Source: Toxoplasma gondii ME49 (taxonomy: Eukaryota > Apicomplexa > Conoidasida > Eucoccidiorida > Sarcocystidae). Taken from it: a DNA stretch of 64,000 nt. The position numbers and the translations under genes were made by a program. Every line of letters starts with the position of its first letter. Position 1 is the first letter of the stretch. Shown piece by piece: positions 48,349-61,441 of the stretch. The notes beneath the pieces are model-generated. The model had not been told where the DNA came from. It searched no databases and saw only the letters and a program-made list of their open reading frames with translations. The stretch lies in assembly GCF_000006565.2 (NCBI RefSeq), contig NC_031480.1, positions 636,144 through 700,143 on the forward strand, written 5' to 3'.

Positions 48349-50043
48349 ACGCTTCCGTCTGCTCAGTAGGCGGACCCACACAACGCGGACGTCCAGTTGT
48401 GTTTCTATCTGATTGTGGCGGTGTCTGAAGAAGTGGGAACGCAGACGGGGTGACGCAGATGTTGAATCGTTGATTCAAGGCGCAGTTTGGTTCGCTTTTC
48501 CATTTTTGCTGGTGCCTCACAGGATGGGTCGCCGAGGCAGCCTGCTGCACTTGGGGGTCGACAGGTTGCTCGTGATCTCAAAAAGCAAATATGAATCTGT
48601 CATCCTTGTTAAATGCACGTCTTGTTGCTTACCAGTTGAAGACTGCCCGTGCACCAGGGACCAGCAGAAAGTCCTAGCATAAAGCTCCGTACGCGGGGAG
48701 AGCCTAGCGCAGCTCCGCGGGCAGGGTGTCGATCCGCAGTAGAAAGAAGCATGAGCTATGAAGTTTTCGTCAAGATGCGTATTGCGGACATTTCACGCGC
48801 GTGACAGATCCAGGAGGTTCCTCAATCTGTGCGGCTGAGTTCTTAAGACGCCAAAAGTCGCTGCGCAACATTCTTCGGGACGGGCGCCAGCCATGTGCCT
48901 TCCACAGGGTAGAATGTGGCGGCAAGCCACCGCCAGACAAAGCTGAAACAAAAGTGTGGTAGGTATCGGAACGGCGTCGCAATTGACGGTAGTAACGGGC
49001 ACATCTCCGGGCTGTAGACGAGGACAGTCTGACGAGGCGCATGTACCCAGAACGCTGTGCGGCACAGCTGCTAGAGTAGACGCCGCTTCCGCGATGCCAA
49101 CGCGGTACGATTCTGGCGATATCTGGAAAAGACAAGGCGAGTCGTCGCATATTCATTTCCAAAATCCAAACGGTCGCAGTCTCAAAGACGCTGCCCCAGC
49201 TAGAGCGTCCACATATTATGTGGAGCAGGCTCTTTCTCTCCACTGTAGTGATGCGTTTGTCATTTAAAAAATATCACAGCGTCGACAGAGTCGCGGTGTT
49301 TTAGGTCGGGTAGACGAACGTCGATTCCCTAGCGTCTCGCGGTGCTTTGATGTGCAGCCTAATGAAAGGACGGTGGCCCAACAACGGCGGCAGTTCCTGT
49401 GTGTGTCCATTTCTAACCGGACAAAGGACGTTGCACGATATGTTGCTGACGCCAGCCACAAGCCGGTGGCGCCACGTGAAATGCACAGGAAACCAGTCAG
49501 CCTTCCGGCGGTGCCGTGTCCGAGTTGTTATGTTAGTGGAAGTCCATTGGTCATGATTTGTCATTTGGTGCGTGTCATTTCTCGTGTCAGTCGTCCGCAT
49601 TTCATGATTCCCTTGTTTCGTAGCACAGTGACGCGGAAGCCGGAGTCAGGCTGCGACGCGAAACAAGCGTCGCCGGCCACATCCGAAAACCAGTAAAGAG
49701 TGAGTTTTTGCTTCATCAGCAGCTGAAGTATAACGAGTATCGTCAGTTAAGTAAGGTGTCCCAGACTGTTTTGCTCACGGTTGCAGTCGTCAGCGTGCCG
49801 GCAGTGGAGCGGCAACGTGGATAAGTCGACTCCTCTGTGAAGTTCACTGTGGAATTCGTGGATCAACATCGTTCTTGTCGACGGTATTGCTGTAAATACC
49901 TTGAACCAGCACTACTACGGGACTAGACCCGCCAAAGTGTGTCCCTTCCTTTTCAAACGAACGCGTATCCATGTGTTGTTTGCTTGGTTATTTCTGACGT
50001 GTTCTTCGAATGTTCATTCCCCCCCCCCTCCCGACGTGACCGG
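48349..50043. other. Spacer upstream of the TEXEL-like secreted protein
   Basis: No supported gene was found. Base composition is more balanced than in the housekeeping spacers. Short open frames on both strands start with non-ATG codons or lack motifs. The promoter and 5' leader of the gene at 50044 must lie within the last part. Confidence 0.5.
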
Positions 50044-51500
50044 ATGGATATGCAGACCATTCCCGAGGGCGGTTGCGCCGCAGCGTCGCTCTTGGTCCGC
50101 CGAAGGAGGGCGCCTGTTTACAATAACGGAGACAACAAGGATGTCAAAATACCGCAGCCCTCTTGCATCAGGGTTATCTGTGTAGCGGCATCTTTGATTC
50201 TCGCCTTTGGCGTAGACGTTGGTTTGGCAGATCATTACAAGTAAGGGTGCTCCTTTTGGATGATTCACGCAAAGTCACCGACTGCCTCCTAGTAGACGCC
50301 AGACGTGAATGAGTGCATGGTAGAAAAAACGATCGAAATGTGTCTCTCGACACTCTCGTGTTTGTTGACATGCTTGCCAGGTTGAGACCGGAACCATGCA
50401 GCACGGAAGCCCCACATCGTCGACGGCTTGTCTCTTCTACGGAGCGCGGAGCAAACGAAGAGTTATCTAAATCACGTAGAGTGCTTCTTTTCGGCCGAGT
50501 CCTTCAATTGACAGAACGCCAGCGAAACGGAACTACAGGGGGTGTAGCGCCGCGCCGGCTGGCAGAGGCTTCACACCACCCCGGTGAGATGGAGCAGTTG
50601 ATTGGTGAGCTGGGCTTGACAGCAATCAGAGACGGTGGCTCGGTGCCACACATGTCGGCAAGACCGATGACGAGTAACGGGACTCCGTTGTGGCCACCTG
50701 GGCAAAATAGTAGATCCAGGATTTTTCGACGGAGTGGACGTGGCCAGGACCACGCCGCTTCGAGCGCCAATATGAGCACAGAACGTAGTGAAAGTCCAAG
50801 GCACATGATATTTCCGTCTAAGTTCCCCTTGCCTCCGGATCTACAGTCCCACAAGGATGTCTTGCATCCGTCCTGCGCGGACTGCCAAGGAAGGGAAGAC
50901 TTATTTCATCGGGTTTTATCAGCAATTGAGAGCGTGAGGGATCGAATAGACGCCCTCGAACGGCCAGTCGTGAGTTTCACAGAAACGCAAAGGTTCCCTG
51001 TCACACAGGAGAAAGGGGTTCCAGATCGACATTGGGCAAGTCTCGAAGGAGAACGATATCTGCCACTCGGAGAACTCCGTGGCTCTATAGTTACTCAGGA
51101 GACGGCAGGAGCTGAACATCTGACAGAGAGCAAGCACGAAGATATGCAACAGAAGTCGGACAGACTGACGTCCGCTTTGCTGTATAATAGGCTGAGGCTA
51201 CTGAAGCAGAGGAGAGACAGTTTGTTCGATTTCATCGAGGAGAAAAATGAGGAGGACATAGCTGCTCAACAAGCTCTCCAACGCGAACTGTACCGTCGGC
51301 AGGTCGTGAGGAACTGGCAACGAGCACACGGTATTCAGCGTCTCGAAGATGAGCGCGCAGAGCTCACGCGACTGCTTCAACTATCCACAACAGCCAGAGC
51401 GAATGGGACGGGAGTGAACGATGTGAGACGGCAACGTCGTCTGCAAGAGGTCACGATGCTATTAGAGCATCCTCGAAGTTTTCGGCGAGCGCCGCCATAA
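50044..51500 (+). CDS. Secreted protein with TEXEL-like (RRLAE) motif, candidate exported dense-granule effector
   Basis: I recognise no named family. Two exons (50044-50240 and 50381-51500) join in phase to give 438 aa. A single hydrophobic segment at residues ~42-58 (ICVAASLILAFGVDVG) follows a basic N-terminus, like the recessed signal peptides of Toxoplasma rhoptry and dense-granule proteins. The intron falls just after it. Downstream, RRL occurs twice: RRLVS at 80-84 and RRLAE at 124-128. RRLAE matches the TEXEL motif cleaved in the Golgi by aspartyl protease ASP5 before proteins act in the vacuole or host cell. The mature part is basic and polar, with predicted coiled-coil helices in the C-terminal third (e.g. 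KQRRDSLFDFIEEKNEED, then QRLEDERAELTRLLQ). There is no second transmembrane segment. Secretion and processing are inferred; the molecular role is unknown. Confidence 0.72.
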
Positions 51501-54500
51501 AAAAAAATAGCGAACCGTCGCTTATCATTGCCGAGAAACATCGCCTTCCTGTTGTAGTTGGTCACGCGTTATGCGTGGCTTTTGTCTTGTTGCGGATAAA
51601 CTGTTGTGGTAATCGGAGAGTTACAGAACGGCTACATGTTTCTGCTCTAAGCAGCCACAGGAGGGCTTATTATTACATGATATGGAAAAAGGCAAAAGCT
51701 TTAAGACATATTAGGTGCGTTTAGTTTCACATAGAATTTTCTTCGACCCGAGCAGCGTGAACCTCGCTTACGTTGGCGGTCGCAAATGGTGACCGCCCAC
51801 AGAGTGAACGTTATCGATCCGCCTGGTATTAGTGCTCCTGGTGTCACGGTGAACCTCTCAACGCCATTTGCATACCGAAACAACTTGCGGTGAGGTAGAG
51901 TACTTTCACATGGAGATACGTTTTATTTGGGAAGGTCGAACAAGCATCAAAAGACATTGCGGAGGTGTTGCACGCGGAGGCAATTAAGCAACGGAGCTCC
52001 TGGGTTATTGTGACTCCAGACACAACAGTTGTTTTCTGTTGAGTGGCCAGTTAGCCAGAGTTTCGACTCGGGATGACCGCGCCAGTAGACCATTCAATTT
52101 GCGTTCGCTGCAGGGGCTTTCCTGCGTCTCGTCAGAGGCGGAACCACAGTTGTGCGATAACATCCGTGGCTTCTCCCGACATTTGGGGAATTATATACGG
52201 ACAAACGTGAAACGTCGGTGCTTTTGGAAACAGTGCGGACTTTCTTACTACGTTAACTACATTCGCTGTGGTCACCCCTGGTGAAGAAGGAGGGAAAATC
52301 AGAGATTCCAAAGCAGAGGAGGCGTCATCCGCGGGACACAGTTTCAGATGCGTGAGTCCCTTGCCTCTTGACGCAAGTTCTGTCTACTGTTCGATTGCGG
52401 AGAAGTACCGTACGACACTAAAACACATCTGTTGACGAATAGTTCATTCATTACACCAGTCTTATTCAGAAACCGCACCGCCGAGGACTTCACCCTTTTA
52501 GCAGCGGTCAGTGTCGGTGACTGCGTCTGGGGAATGAGGCTAGACATTCGTCGAAAGCATCCCACGTCGTCGGCGCCACGACATGAAAGTGAGAGAGAGC
52601 GCCATCTTTTTCGGCCGTTCCCGAACGCGACTATGCTACCATCTTTCTGTCGCCCTTCGCCAGTGATGTCGCGACCTGCCACCATACTCACGAGACATTC
52701 GTCACCCGTTTCTGCGGTCTTTCGCCGTAGGAATAAGCCAGGGAATGCAAATTTTCGAAGCACATGCTCTGTGAGCACAAAATACTACGGTGGAAGTTCG
52801 CATCTGTCAGTGGACTTGCCTGTGACCCCTGTCTCACGAGGACCAGTCGAGACTGCTTGACACACCAAAACAAAGGTTGGATTCCACGATCCTACGACAT
52901 AATGGTGACTCCACAGAGGTAATGCTCCGCGCGTAATATATGATTACTGTTTTCACTTGTGTTCACCGCAAGGGCAAGCCTCTTTGGTGTTCAGCAGGCG
53001 CCCCCCTTTGTCTTCTCCAGAACTTGCTAGTGACTGCCCGGTAGTTTTATACGTCGACTCCATGTTCTCATTCCGTATTTCTGGTGGCACCTCCACACGA
53101 AAAATCTTTTGTGCGGGAGTTCATGTGAAGATGACAGCCCAACAAAACCACCGAAGACCGCACACTCGGCATGCGCTCGCAAGCGCGTTCGGTGTGTCGC
53201 CCTGGTGTCCCAGTCGTTGCGCAGCGTTAGTGGTAGCGTCAACGCTTTTTCCTTATTTCCTGCGTGCTGTCTTTCCTAATCGTCTGCCACTGCGTGAATC
53301 GCTTCTCCTATATTTTGATTAACTATGTGAGCTTTGCATCTGGGGGAAACAGGGCAACAGCGGAGCAGTAGGTCGTTTCTTTTTCTGGCTGGAAGGCTTT
53401 GGAAAAAGTCGAGAGCTCGAAGACCCAGCGACCATTGTGACATCGCAAACTTTTGGGGGCTTAGATTTTTGAATAACGCTGTCATTCAGATACATCATCT
53501 CTTTCTGACGGGAACGTCTCCCCTCTGCACCAACGTCTTGTCTGATACGCTTGTTTTAGGAGCTGACGCCTCCCAAAGCCCCTAAAATGAATTGTCCGAC
53601 ACGAAAAAAAGCGTTTCCTTCCGCTGTCTATACACGGGACTCCGTTTCGTCGAAAGGAACACGAGAGCCTAGTTACGCTGATGTATAAGGGAACATTGAC
53701 GAGACAACTCGGCAGAGAACTCTACCGCTCCATGTCTCACACCGGAGCTTGTCTTTCATCCTGACGCCTGTGAAGTGTGTCTTTGTCGGCTGTCGCAGAC
53801 CTCAGACGCCGCTCTCGGGGCAATTGAAAATTCGTCTGCTTTTCGTGCCAGCCGTGGTTCGTCGGCTTTGAATTGTCGGGGTGTGCATACTTCCTAGTTC
53901 TCTGTTGCTCCCTTTTGTCACGCAACTAACGGACGAGGCCTGGAACAGACAGCTGTGAGGCCGAGGCGTTGCACCCCTCTTTCGCACTCCACCTAAAACC
54001 GAATAACCTCTCTGTTGCTGAGTATCTGCCAAGCTGTCCCTCATTCGACAGGCACTTTCGACGGCAAAACCTAGGTCGGAGCAGAGAGAGGACCGCTCGA
54101 AATCAGGCGAGCATCGGATACTGCCCGCTCGGGTTTAGAAAAGCCGCTCTGTCTTCTAGGGTAGTTCACGAGGCATGTGTCTCAACGTACTCTCCAGAGA
54201 AGACGTGCTTCTTTCACTGTCACTTTTCCTCGTCTCCGTTTAGTGCATTGTTTCTGCCGTCGTTTCTTTCGCTGCTGTGCCGCACATTGAGCGCATTAGT
54301 CCGGCGCCCATCCCTCCATGCAAATTATTTGTGTGCTTCCACATTGTATATTCGTGTATCCACATCCTGCTTTGTTTGTATTGTCAGGTTTCCGTTCCTC
54401 AAGCGTCTCTGTCGATAAGGTCTCCAGTTTTCCAAAGTCTGCTCTGTCAAATTCATCGCATCTGCGAAGTTGGCTTCAGCAGCACTCCGCAAAGAAAAGT

Positions 54501-55120
54501 TCTTGTCCTGTTTGTAAAGAATGTCGCAGAGAAAGAGGAAAAGAACCTGATGGTGCCTCTTGTGCTTGGGGAGGATTTAGTGAGACACTGATGTTCGCAA
54601 ATCAAGGTCGTTTTCAGAGCTAAGATTCCGGGTCACTGACGTGCGAAAAGTATTCCATTGGTTTGCCGCCTCTGTTGTCGTCTTTGTTTGCAAAAACAAG
54701 GGCTCGAGCAATCTGTCATTCGTTTTCGTATCTTCGTGTCTTTCCTGTAAACGCACTGACTGTGTTTTTCTGCCGCACTCAAGATCTTGTCCCCTTCTCG
54801 CTTCGCGCTACCGTTCTGCCTCCCATCTTCTCTGCGGCCTTGCACGATAACGGAAGAAGTCTCCCCATTCACCCCCTCGCCTTGTGTATTTTGCGTATTC
54901 TTGACTCTCTGCATGAACTCCCGGAGTTTTCTTGGTCTACTTCTTCTCTTCCCCAGCTTTCTGCCTCCCCAACAGTCTCTCTAACTCAGTAGCTTCCCTC
55001 CACTTTCTCTGTTCCCTTGTCTGCTCTCGCCTCTCTCCTATTTCATTGTTTCATCTGTTTCCCGTGTTCCTCTCCGTTTCACACCTGTCTTTTTGGGTCC
55101 TCTGTGTACCTCTGCCCACA
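51501..55120. other. 3.6-kb spacer and Rab5 leader
   Basis: I found nothing coding that I can support. Frames of 120-145 codons at 52432-52860 and 52957-53322 begin with TTG or GTG, have no motif and overlap opposite-strand frames. From about 54200 the plus strand is pyrimidine-rich, increasingly so from 54900 to the Rab5 start at 55121, consistent with its promoter and leader. Confidence 0.5.
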
Positions 55121-55852
55121 ATGTCTTTCTCGCAAGCTTACAGTTCCGGAGCATCTCTTCCACCGTATGGCCAGAGCAGCGGCTCTGGTCTAGGCCAGTC
55201 TTACGCTGCGGGTTCCTCTGAGGCTGCGCGTCCGCCGTCGTACAAAACTGTGCTTCTAGGGGATGCCTCGGTGGGGAAGTCGAGTCTCGTGGTACGTTTT
55301 GTGAAAAACACTTTTTCCGACACGATGGAGACGACGATCGGAGCTGCGTTCTTCACTCAGGCGCTCCAGGTTGACGGCCGAACAGTCAAGTTCGAAATCT
55401 GGGACACGGCGGGTCAGGAGCGGTTCTCCTCTCTGGCTCCCATGTACTACAGAGGGGCAGCAGCCGCCATTGTGGTGTACGACCAGTCCAACATGGCGAG
55501 CTTCGACCGCGCCCAAGTTTGGGTGCAGCAGCTCCAACTCAGCGGGAATTCGAACATCGTCATTGCGCTTGCAGCCAACAAGATGGACTTACCACACAAA
55601 CAAGTCGACCTTCACCTCGGCCGCCAGTACGCGGAAGAGAACGGTCTCTTGTTCATCGAGACCTCCGCGAAAACCGGCCAAAACGTCCAGCAACTCTTCT
55701 CCATGATCGCCAGACGCCTTCCCGAGAAACCCGTCGGCGCCCAGGGCCTAGGCGGAGGCGTCCATACAATCAAACTCACCGACGAACCCGCGGTCCAGAG
55801 GCAGGCAGGTGGACTCGCCAGCAAATTCGCCTGTTGCGGCGGAAACAGTTGA
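55121..55852 (+). CDS. Rab5-family small GTPase
   Basis: Rab5 proteins control fusion and traffic at early endosomes; in Toxoplasma, Rab5A and Rab5C are known to act in delivery to micronemes and rhoptries. This single-exon gene encodes 243 aa. The nucleotide-binding motifs are GDASVGKS (47-54), WDTAGQE (94-100), NKMDL (153-157) and TSAK (181-184). The effector region STIGAAF-type sequence ([10 protein letters not shown]) and [17 protein letters not shown] place it in Rab5. The C-terminus has a CC pair (238-239) for prenylation, followed by GGNS. That excludes the N-myristoylated, Cys-less Rab5B type. An extra ~35-residue Ser/Gly/Pro-rich N-terminus precedes the G domain. The start ATG (CACAATGTC) ends a pyrimidine-rich leader. 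I cannot decide between Rab5A and Rab5C. Confidence 0.95.
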   Translation: MSFSQAYSSGASLPPYGQSSGSGLGQSYAAGSSEAARPPSYKTVLLGDASVGKSSLVVRFVKNTFSDTMETTIGAAFFTQALQVDGRTVKFEIWDTAGQERFSSLAPMYYRGAAAAIVVYDQSNMASFDRAQVWVQQLQLSGNSNIVIALAANKMDLPHKQVDLHLGRQYAEENGLLFIETSAKTGQNVQQLFSMIARRLPEKPVGAQGLGGGVHTIKLTDEPAVQRQAGGLASKFACCGGNS

Positions 55853-58800
55853 AGAGGAGAGCTCGACGCGGCACGAACGGGGACGAGGAAGGCACCCAGC
55901 AATCGAGAAACGGTCCCGGACGGAAGAAAGGGCTGAATGCGCAGGGGCTACACGCACGCCAAGCGAGTCCACACAACCTGCTCGACACGTATTTGCGTGG
56001 CTCCGCTGTTGGCCTCTGTGTCTTTCTCGTTCTTATACAAGCTGGTGTAGCAGCTAGTTAGTCCTGTGCGCTCAACGGATCCTGCTTCATTAGGGTAGAG
56101 GAAGTTGGTGGAGCCCCACTGTGAGCTTGCGTTGTTGCTTTCTACCGCCCCGATGAGCTAATAGGGGATTTGTCGATATGAATGATGACGGTGCAATTAA
56201 ATCTTGAACGAACGACGCGATTCGTATGTTGTGTGTTAATAGAAGAGTTTGAGGGGACCGTGCTCTCTGGTAGCTAAGCGCGAATTGTCCTAGGTCGCAG
56301 CAGGCGTAGTGACGGTTTCACCTCATTGTCCATGTTCGACCCGACGTTAATAAATTTCAGCGATCAATCGTATTTTATATAAGGAAGTGCGCCACTTTGG
56401 TACAGGCGTAATCGGAACCATGGAACCTGGAGTAATATTGTTTCTCCCATGGATCCTGCGGGTTCCTTCACTTTACTCCGCCAGGAGACCGTTCTGAATA
56501 TAGGTGGTCGCTCCGTAGAGCTACATCGCTGATACAAAGTTCATGCAGAAAGCATGCTTGCCCAATACTGTGACACCAGGCTCGCCATATCATCCCATTC
56601 ACATTGGCGGCTTGGCTGCCATTAGAAAAAGCGATTTTCCACACGCGCGCCCGCGAAAGAGCTTCGTCTGCGGAAAGGAATTTATCACAGAGATGCAGCT
56701 TTTTTCTACTTGTACGTACGCAGGTAAAACAAGTAACTCGACCGATTGTATTGGATAGCCGTCAGCATGCCATGTGGTGGTTGTTGCTCGGCCACATGCT
56801 TCAAGCAATGTATCTGATCCCACGTAATGCTACGTCACACGAGAACAGGTGCCTCGCCGGAAAAAGTGCCCATAGGAATGATGAGAGAAGCACTGTCATC
56901 CACACGCAACTACAGCAAGTCACCGACATAAGTATCGATGCATAGCAGGGGACGCCAGCGGCCATCATCACCATCCACGAAAATGCACATCATTCGCTCT
57001 GGGCACCACTTCGTCGATCATCGACCATAACAAGAAAAACCACAAAGACGCTTGGCTTTCCTGTAGCGTCTGATGTGGTATTCCCTGGACTCGCGTGGCA
57101 TCTTGAAACCATAAAAGTGGCGTCCTCCGGCTTCGACAGCAGATTCCACGTTATTTTGATTCATTTCGATGTCTACTGGTGCCTATCCCGCAAGAAACTG
57201 CGGCACTCCTACGATAGATGATGTAGGTCGAAGGCAACAAAGAACGCGGAAACAGTAAATCAACAAAGATATGATTAAGGTGCCTCATCGTCTCACTTTA
57301 AATTTCCAGAGGGGCGATCCGTATCGGGGTGTCCGTGGTGAGAAGTAGCACCCGCTGCCGTGAGGGGAACCTAACATTATCTGTTCTCATATTTGCTCAA
57401 CGCTGCACGTGACAGCGACTCTTGCAGAACACACACTTCTGCCAGTTACAGCGCCTCGGAGCGATCGGCACAAAGCGGCGCCCCTTCTGACCATGCAGCA
57501 GACTGTACAGATGTTGGAACTCATCACGATGGCATAATAGTTCATGTCACGAAATACGGACACTCGCAGGGAAGACAAGCATGCAGCTCGAGATTCCACG
57601 ATAGTTTCTGTGACCAGGTGGTCTCGTCTCCACCGTCTCAGCTTTCGTATCGCTGCGAACACAAAACACGTATCGACACCTCGAATTTGGTTATCAAGCT
57701 CGTCCTCTTACCCTTGGCCAAGCTGACGCCTTCGTCGGGAACCCCTCCTCATGAGTCCTCATGAGTAAACACCTCAAGACTGCGTAGGAATAATCACTGG
57801 TGAGCTCTGGCAGAGACATACGCCATATTGCCTCCACGGTATCGCTCGTCTCGCTGAAGCGGCGACGTTGCTAACGCGGTAGTCATTCAGACACAAAATC
57901 GGTTCGGGTCCTCTCAGTTTTTCGCCTGCAACTGTCACCGGACGATTGGCTCGACTCCACTCCTCGTGCCAACACTTGTCCCTGAGCCCGACACTGCTTC
58001 CCCGACGCCTTTCCATTCCTCACCTGCCACCAATAAGTCACACTCGCCTTATTTCCTGCTGTCGGCACGCGCAACGGAGGCCTTTCGAGCCTCAAGTTCT
58101 CGATGCCACGCCGTAGAGTTCTTTCGACGCAAACACAGAACGTGGTGTCACGGCAACATCACAGTGTGTGGCGCCCTGGTGTTGGGGCCCTCGTACCAAC
58201 ATCTACCTGTCCAAAATGCCCACGCTGGGGCAATAACCCGAAAATCTCTACAGACCGCCCGCTTTCCCGTTCCTTGTGGTTGAACTATATGACAACGTCA
58301 CAACGGAACTTTTCACATCACCAACTTGGCCAACCACCATCTTCCCTCCAACCACAATCCACATCTGCAGTGCACAATGCCGCGACAAGACAACCTGGAG
58401 ACCACACAAACGGCACCCTGTTTGGAACAGTCTCGCAGCAACCGCTGGTTCACTCTGCATGTTCTATCCTCTACGTTCTTGCCCACTGATATTCCAACTG
58501 ACATGCTGAAAAGAGGGCCGTGCCGTTCCCCTTCACACATGCCGGCTCACCACTGGAGGCGTCCACCCTATTGCTCTGTCACCTGCTCTTCTCAGACCGC
58601 CTCCTCACTCGTATGCCCCCTCCCCGCATGGTAACTTACACCGTATCCCTACAGACGCTTCCTGAATGTCCCGTCGGAAGCGAGGCTAGTGCGCCTCATG
58701 CGGCCACAACGCTGTCCGCCACTCGCACGGTTCGTGTCTCCCGCGCGCCCCGTCGTCCACGGTGACATACAAGAATTCGAGCACGTACCCAACACTCGTG

Positions 58801-61441
58801 GCCCACCTACCCTGAAGACTCTGCATCCGCCGGCTCGACAAACCGCATCCCACCGGACGCTCGCACACGCCATGCGGCTCATAAAAGTGGTTCTTGTCCT
58901 TGGTAAACACATATCCCTCTCCTTTAATGGGTATATGTTACGAAAAAATAGATGCTCCTGTGCAACCCGTATGTCCAATTTAATCCCTACTTGGTCCATC
59001 CTCATACACAGTAAGCAAGGTGCCGCCGAGACGCCTGCGCTCGCGCCCCATTTGCAGCCCTCTAGAAGCGTACGCTTTTCTCCTCTTGCGAAGGAAGAAC
59101 ACAGAAAGAGACATATGAGTCACTACGGGGAGTACAGTGGGGTTGGGTAACTGGGGAGTTTCGAAAAAATGAGAGGACGGAGAGCAAGGTTAAGCAGGTG
59201 TGTGTCCTCTCCCGGCGGCAAAGGACCTTTCTACTGAGCAGTTAGGAAGCGTGGAAGTCCTGTGCACAAGCTGGAGATGTGCGGATACTGAGAACTTCGT
59301 GTTTCGGCAAGCGCTCGCTCTTCGGGCAGTGCAGCCGGGCATGCTTCTTTCTCACCGGACTTGCCCATCGTTCTGCTTGTCGCGTGGCTGAGAATCGTCA
59401 GTCTGGGTTCTCACTTATTTACTGGAGCTTGGGAAAGCTCTGAAACGATTCTTCCGCTCTTATGCCCACGCGGGAGCCCCGACGTTTTTCTTGCCTCAGC
59501 AGACATTTGACATCCGCACACGCTTTCTATGGGGTGCCATCTGCCGACGACAGCTCGGATGTGTCGAAGCTTGCGGGTGCCACGTGATCATAGGGGGAGT
59601 TGTCTCTTCTCTTGGAAGGATTGCAAGTCAGAGGCGCGGATCTGAAAGTCCCGGTTGAATAGGTCATTCCACGACGTAGGCTGCCTTCTCGGCAAAGTGG
59701 ATACTTTTTTTTCCGTATCGACGGACTTGAACGTGACGCATGCCGATGCCCCCAAAAGGACTGCAACGCATAACACGGGAAGAATAAAAGATTGGCTCTG
59801 GACCGTACACGCGTCTCCACAACACCGCAAGTCTTGCTCGTTCTTGTATCTCCTATCCTCAGCACACGTGGCGACCGCAGCAGTGAGAACGTTCTCTCAA
59901 TTCAACTTGCAATTCTTGTATAAACAGACGAGGTTGCTCACATTGAAAGACATCTCTGTGTTAAGGCACCTGCATGTACTTCTGATACGGGCTAGAGAGA
60001 GTAGGACCTTCGGTTCTTGTGTGGAGGAGACTCTGTCTCGGTACATATCGTCGTCGTCGAAGCAGCTGACTGGCATCAGGGCCAGACGGTGCACGAACCT
60101 TGCTAGAGAAGCAGTGCGGTCCGGAAACGACATAAAAGCAAAGCGAAATGGAAATCGATTCGCGTTCTCCTGCGTAGACAGCTGTCATTCCACCCGACAG
60201 ACTTCGTATATGCCTACAGAAGGTTTTAGGATCTCCACGTGGGGATCACGGTGCACGCATTCCGAGAACGTCAGAACTCGAGTGCCCCTTCGAGCTCGTG
60301 CCCCGTCGGTATTCTGTTTGGTCAGCAACGTGTATAGACGGACAGCGACGCTGTTTTCGTCCGACGAAGAGTCCCCTATATGTACGTGTAAGTATGAATG
60401 TTTTGGGACGCATGTGTGTATGCTCGCTGTGTGTGTGTGTGCAGCTTTGGCTAAGCACGCAATAGGGATGTGTGCCTTTGCATGCGCGCATGAAGATTGG
60501 TTTGAAATCGGTTCCTTGTCAGCAGGGAAAAATGCAGCCAGAACAGTAAAATCGGTCGCTTTTCTGTGTCTTCTCTGAAGGCAAACCGTTCACGAACTGC
60601 ATGCAAAACCTCTCCTTCCGAGACACCACAGCGCCCTTAGACCCGCTCCCACGATCCACAGCCCAAAAGCGGCTGAACTCGACCACACATACCCCACCCT
60701 CACCGCACACATACATTCAAATAGATAAATATACACGAACGCCCTCGGAATACATAAACATCCAGATGTAGATACCGGGATATACTGATCGCCGGTGGCT
60801 GTATGCACATAAGGTCACTTCTGGCCGACATGGGGAAGAAAAACACACACAGAGACAATGGCAATTCCAGCAAAGACAGTGGGGCACTTTATCGGATCGA
60901 GAACATTTTTGTGAATCGCAACAAGAAGATTGCAGGGAGTAGGAAAACGGCCGGAAGAGGGAGGGCGCTTTCAGGATGCACGGGAGGCTTCAGCTGTTCG
61001 CTGCAATCTGCGAAAGAAAGGCAGAACAAGCAGATCTAACGCTTCACTCTTTGTGAACCATGAGAGAGAAGCTCTTTTTCTCCCGGCGAGATGACGCACG
61101 AAATCCCAGAAAAACCACCGCGACAGTTGTTGCGACATTTGAACGTGCAAAGGAAGAAGGCCTGTCTCCGCGCTCCGCGGAAAAGAGGGGGTCGCTGTTT
61201 TTCACGGTGGACAAGAGAGAGAGAAGCTACTCGAAATCAGATTGGAAGAAGGAGAGGCAGACGAGAAGAGCGAGAAGAACAAGTGTAGGCGAGAGAGGAA
61301 GAAACACAGAAACAGAGAGAGAAACAGAGATAGGGAAAGCGGGGGACAGAAGAAAGATGAAGATAGAGATGATACAGAGAAGAATGAGAAGGGAAGTCGA
61401 GAAAGAATGGAAGAAAACAGGTAAAGACCTCTGTTACGCAC
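55853..61441. other. 5.6-kb spacer between Rab5 and EDC4-like gene
   Basis: This is the longest stretch without a supported gene. Composition changes along it: 55850-57350 is unremarkable, and about 57960-58880 is C-rich and G-poor on the plus strand. A 307-codon open frame at 59655-60578 has no ATG start and no motif. A minus-strand frame at 59588-59830 has a hydrophobic run but no start codon. From 61050 to 61430 the plus strand is GA-rich, the complement of a polypyrimidine tract that fits an EDC4 intron or 3' region. Confidence 0.45.

Noticed and set aside
52432..53322. Two frames of 120-145 codons in the spacer before Rab5
   Set aside because: They start with TTG or GTG, and no splice signals or motifs tie them to a gene.
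59655..60578. 307-codon open frame on the plus strand
   Set aside because: It begins with a non-ATG codon, has no family motif, mixed low-complexity content, and overlaps other frames on the opposite strand.
61052..61207. Possible last exon of the EDC4-like gene ending in LMVHKE
   Set aside because: The acceptor and phase are compatible, but the peptide has no similarity to EDC4 tails that I can recognise, so I did not add it to the model.
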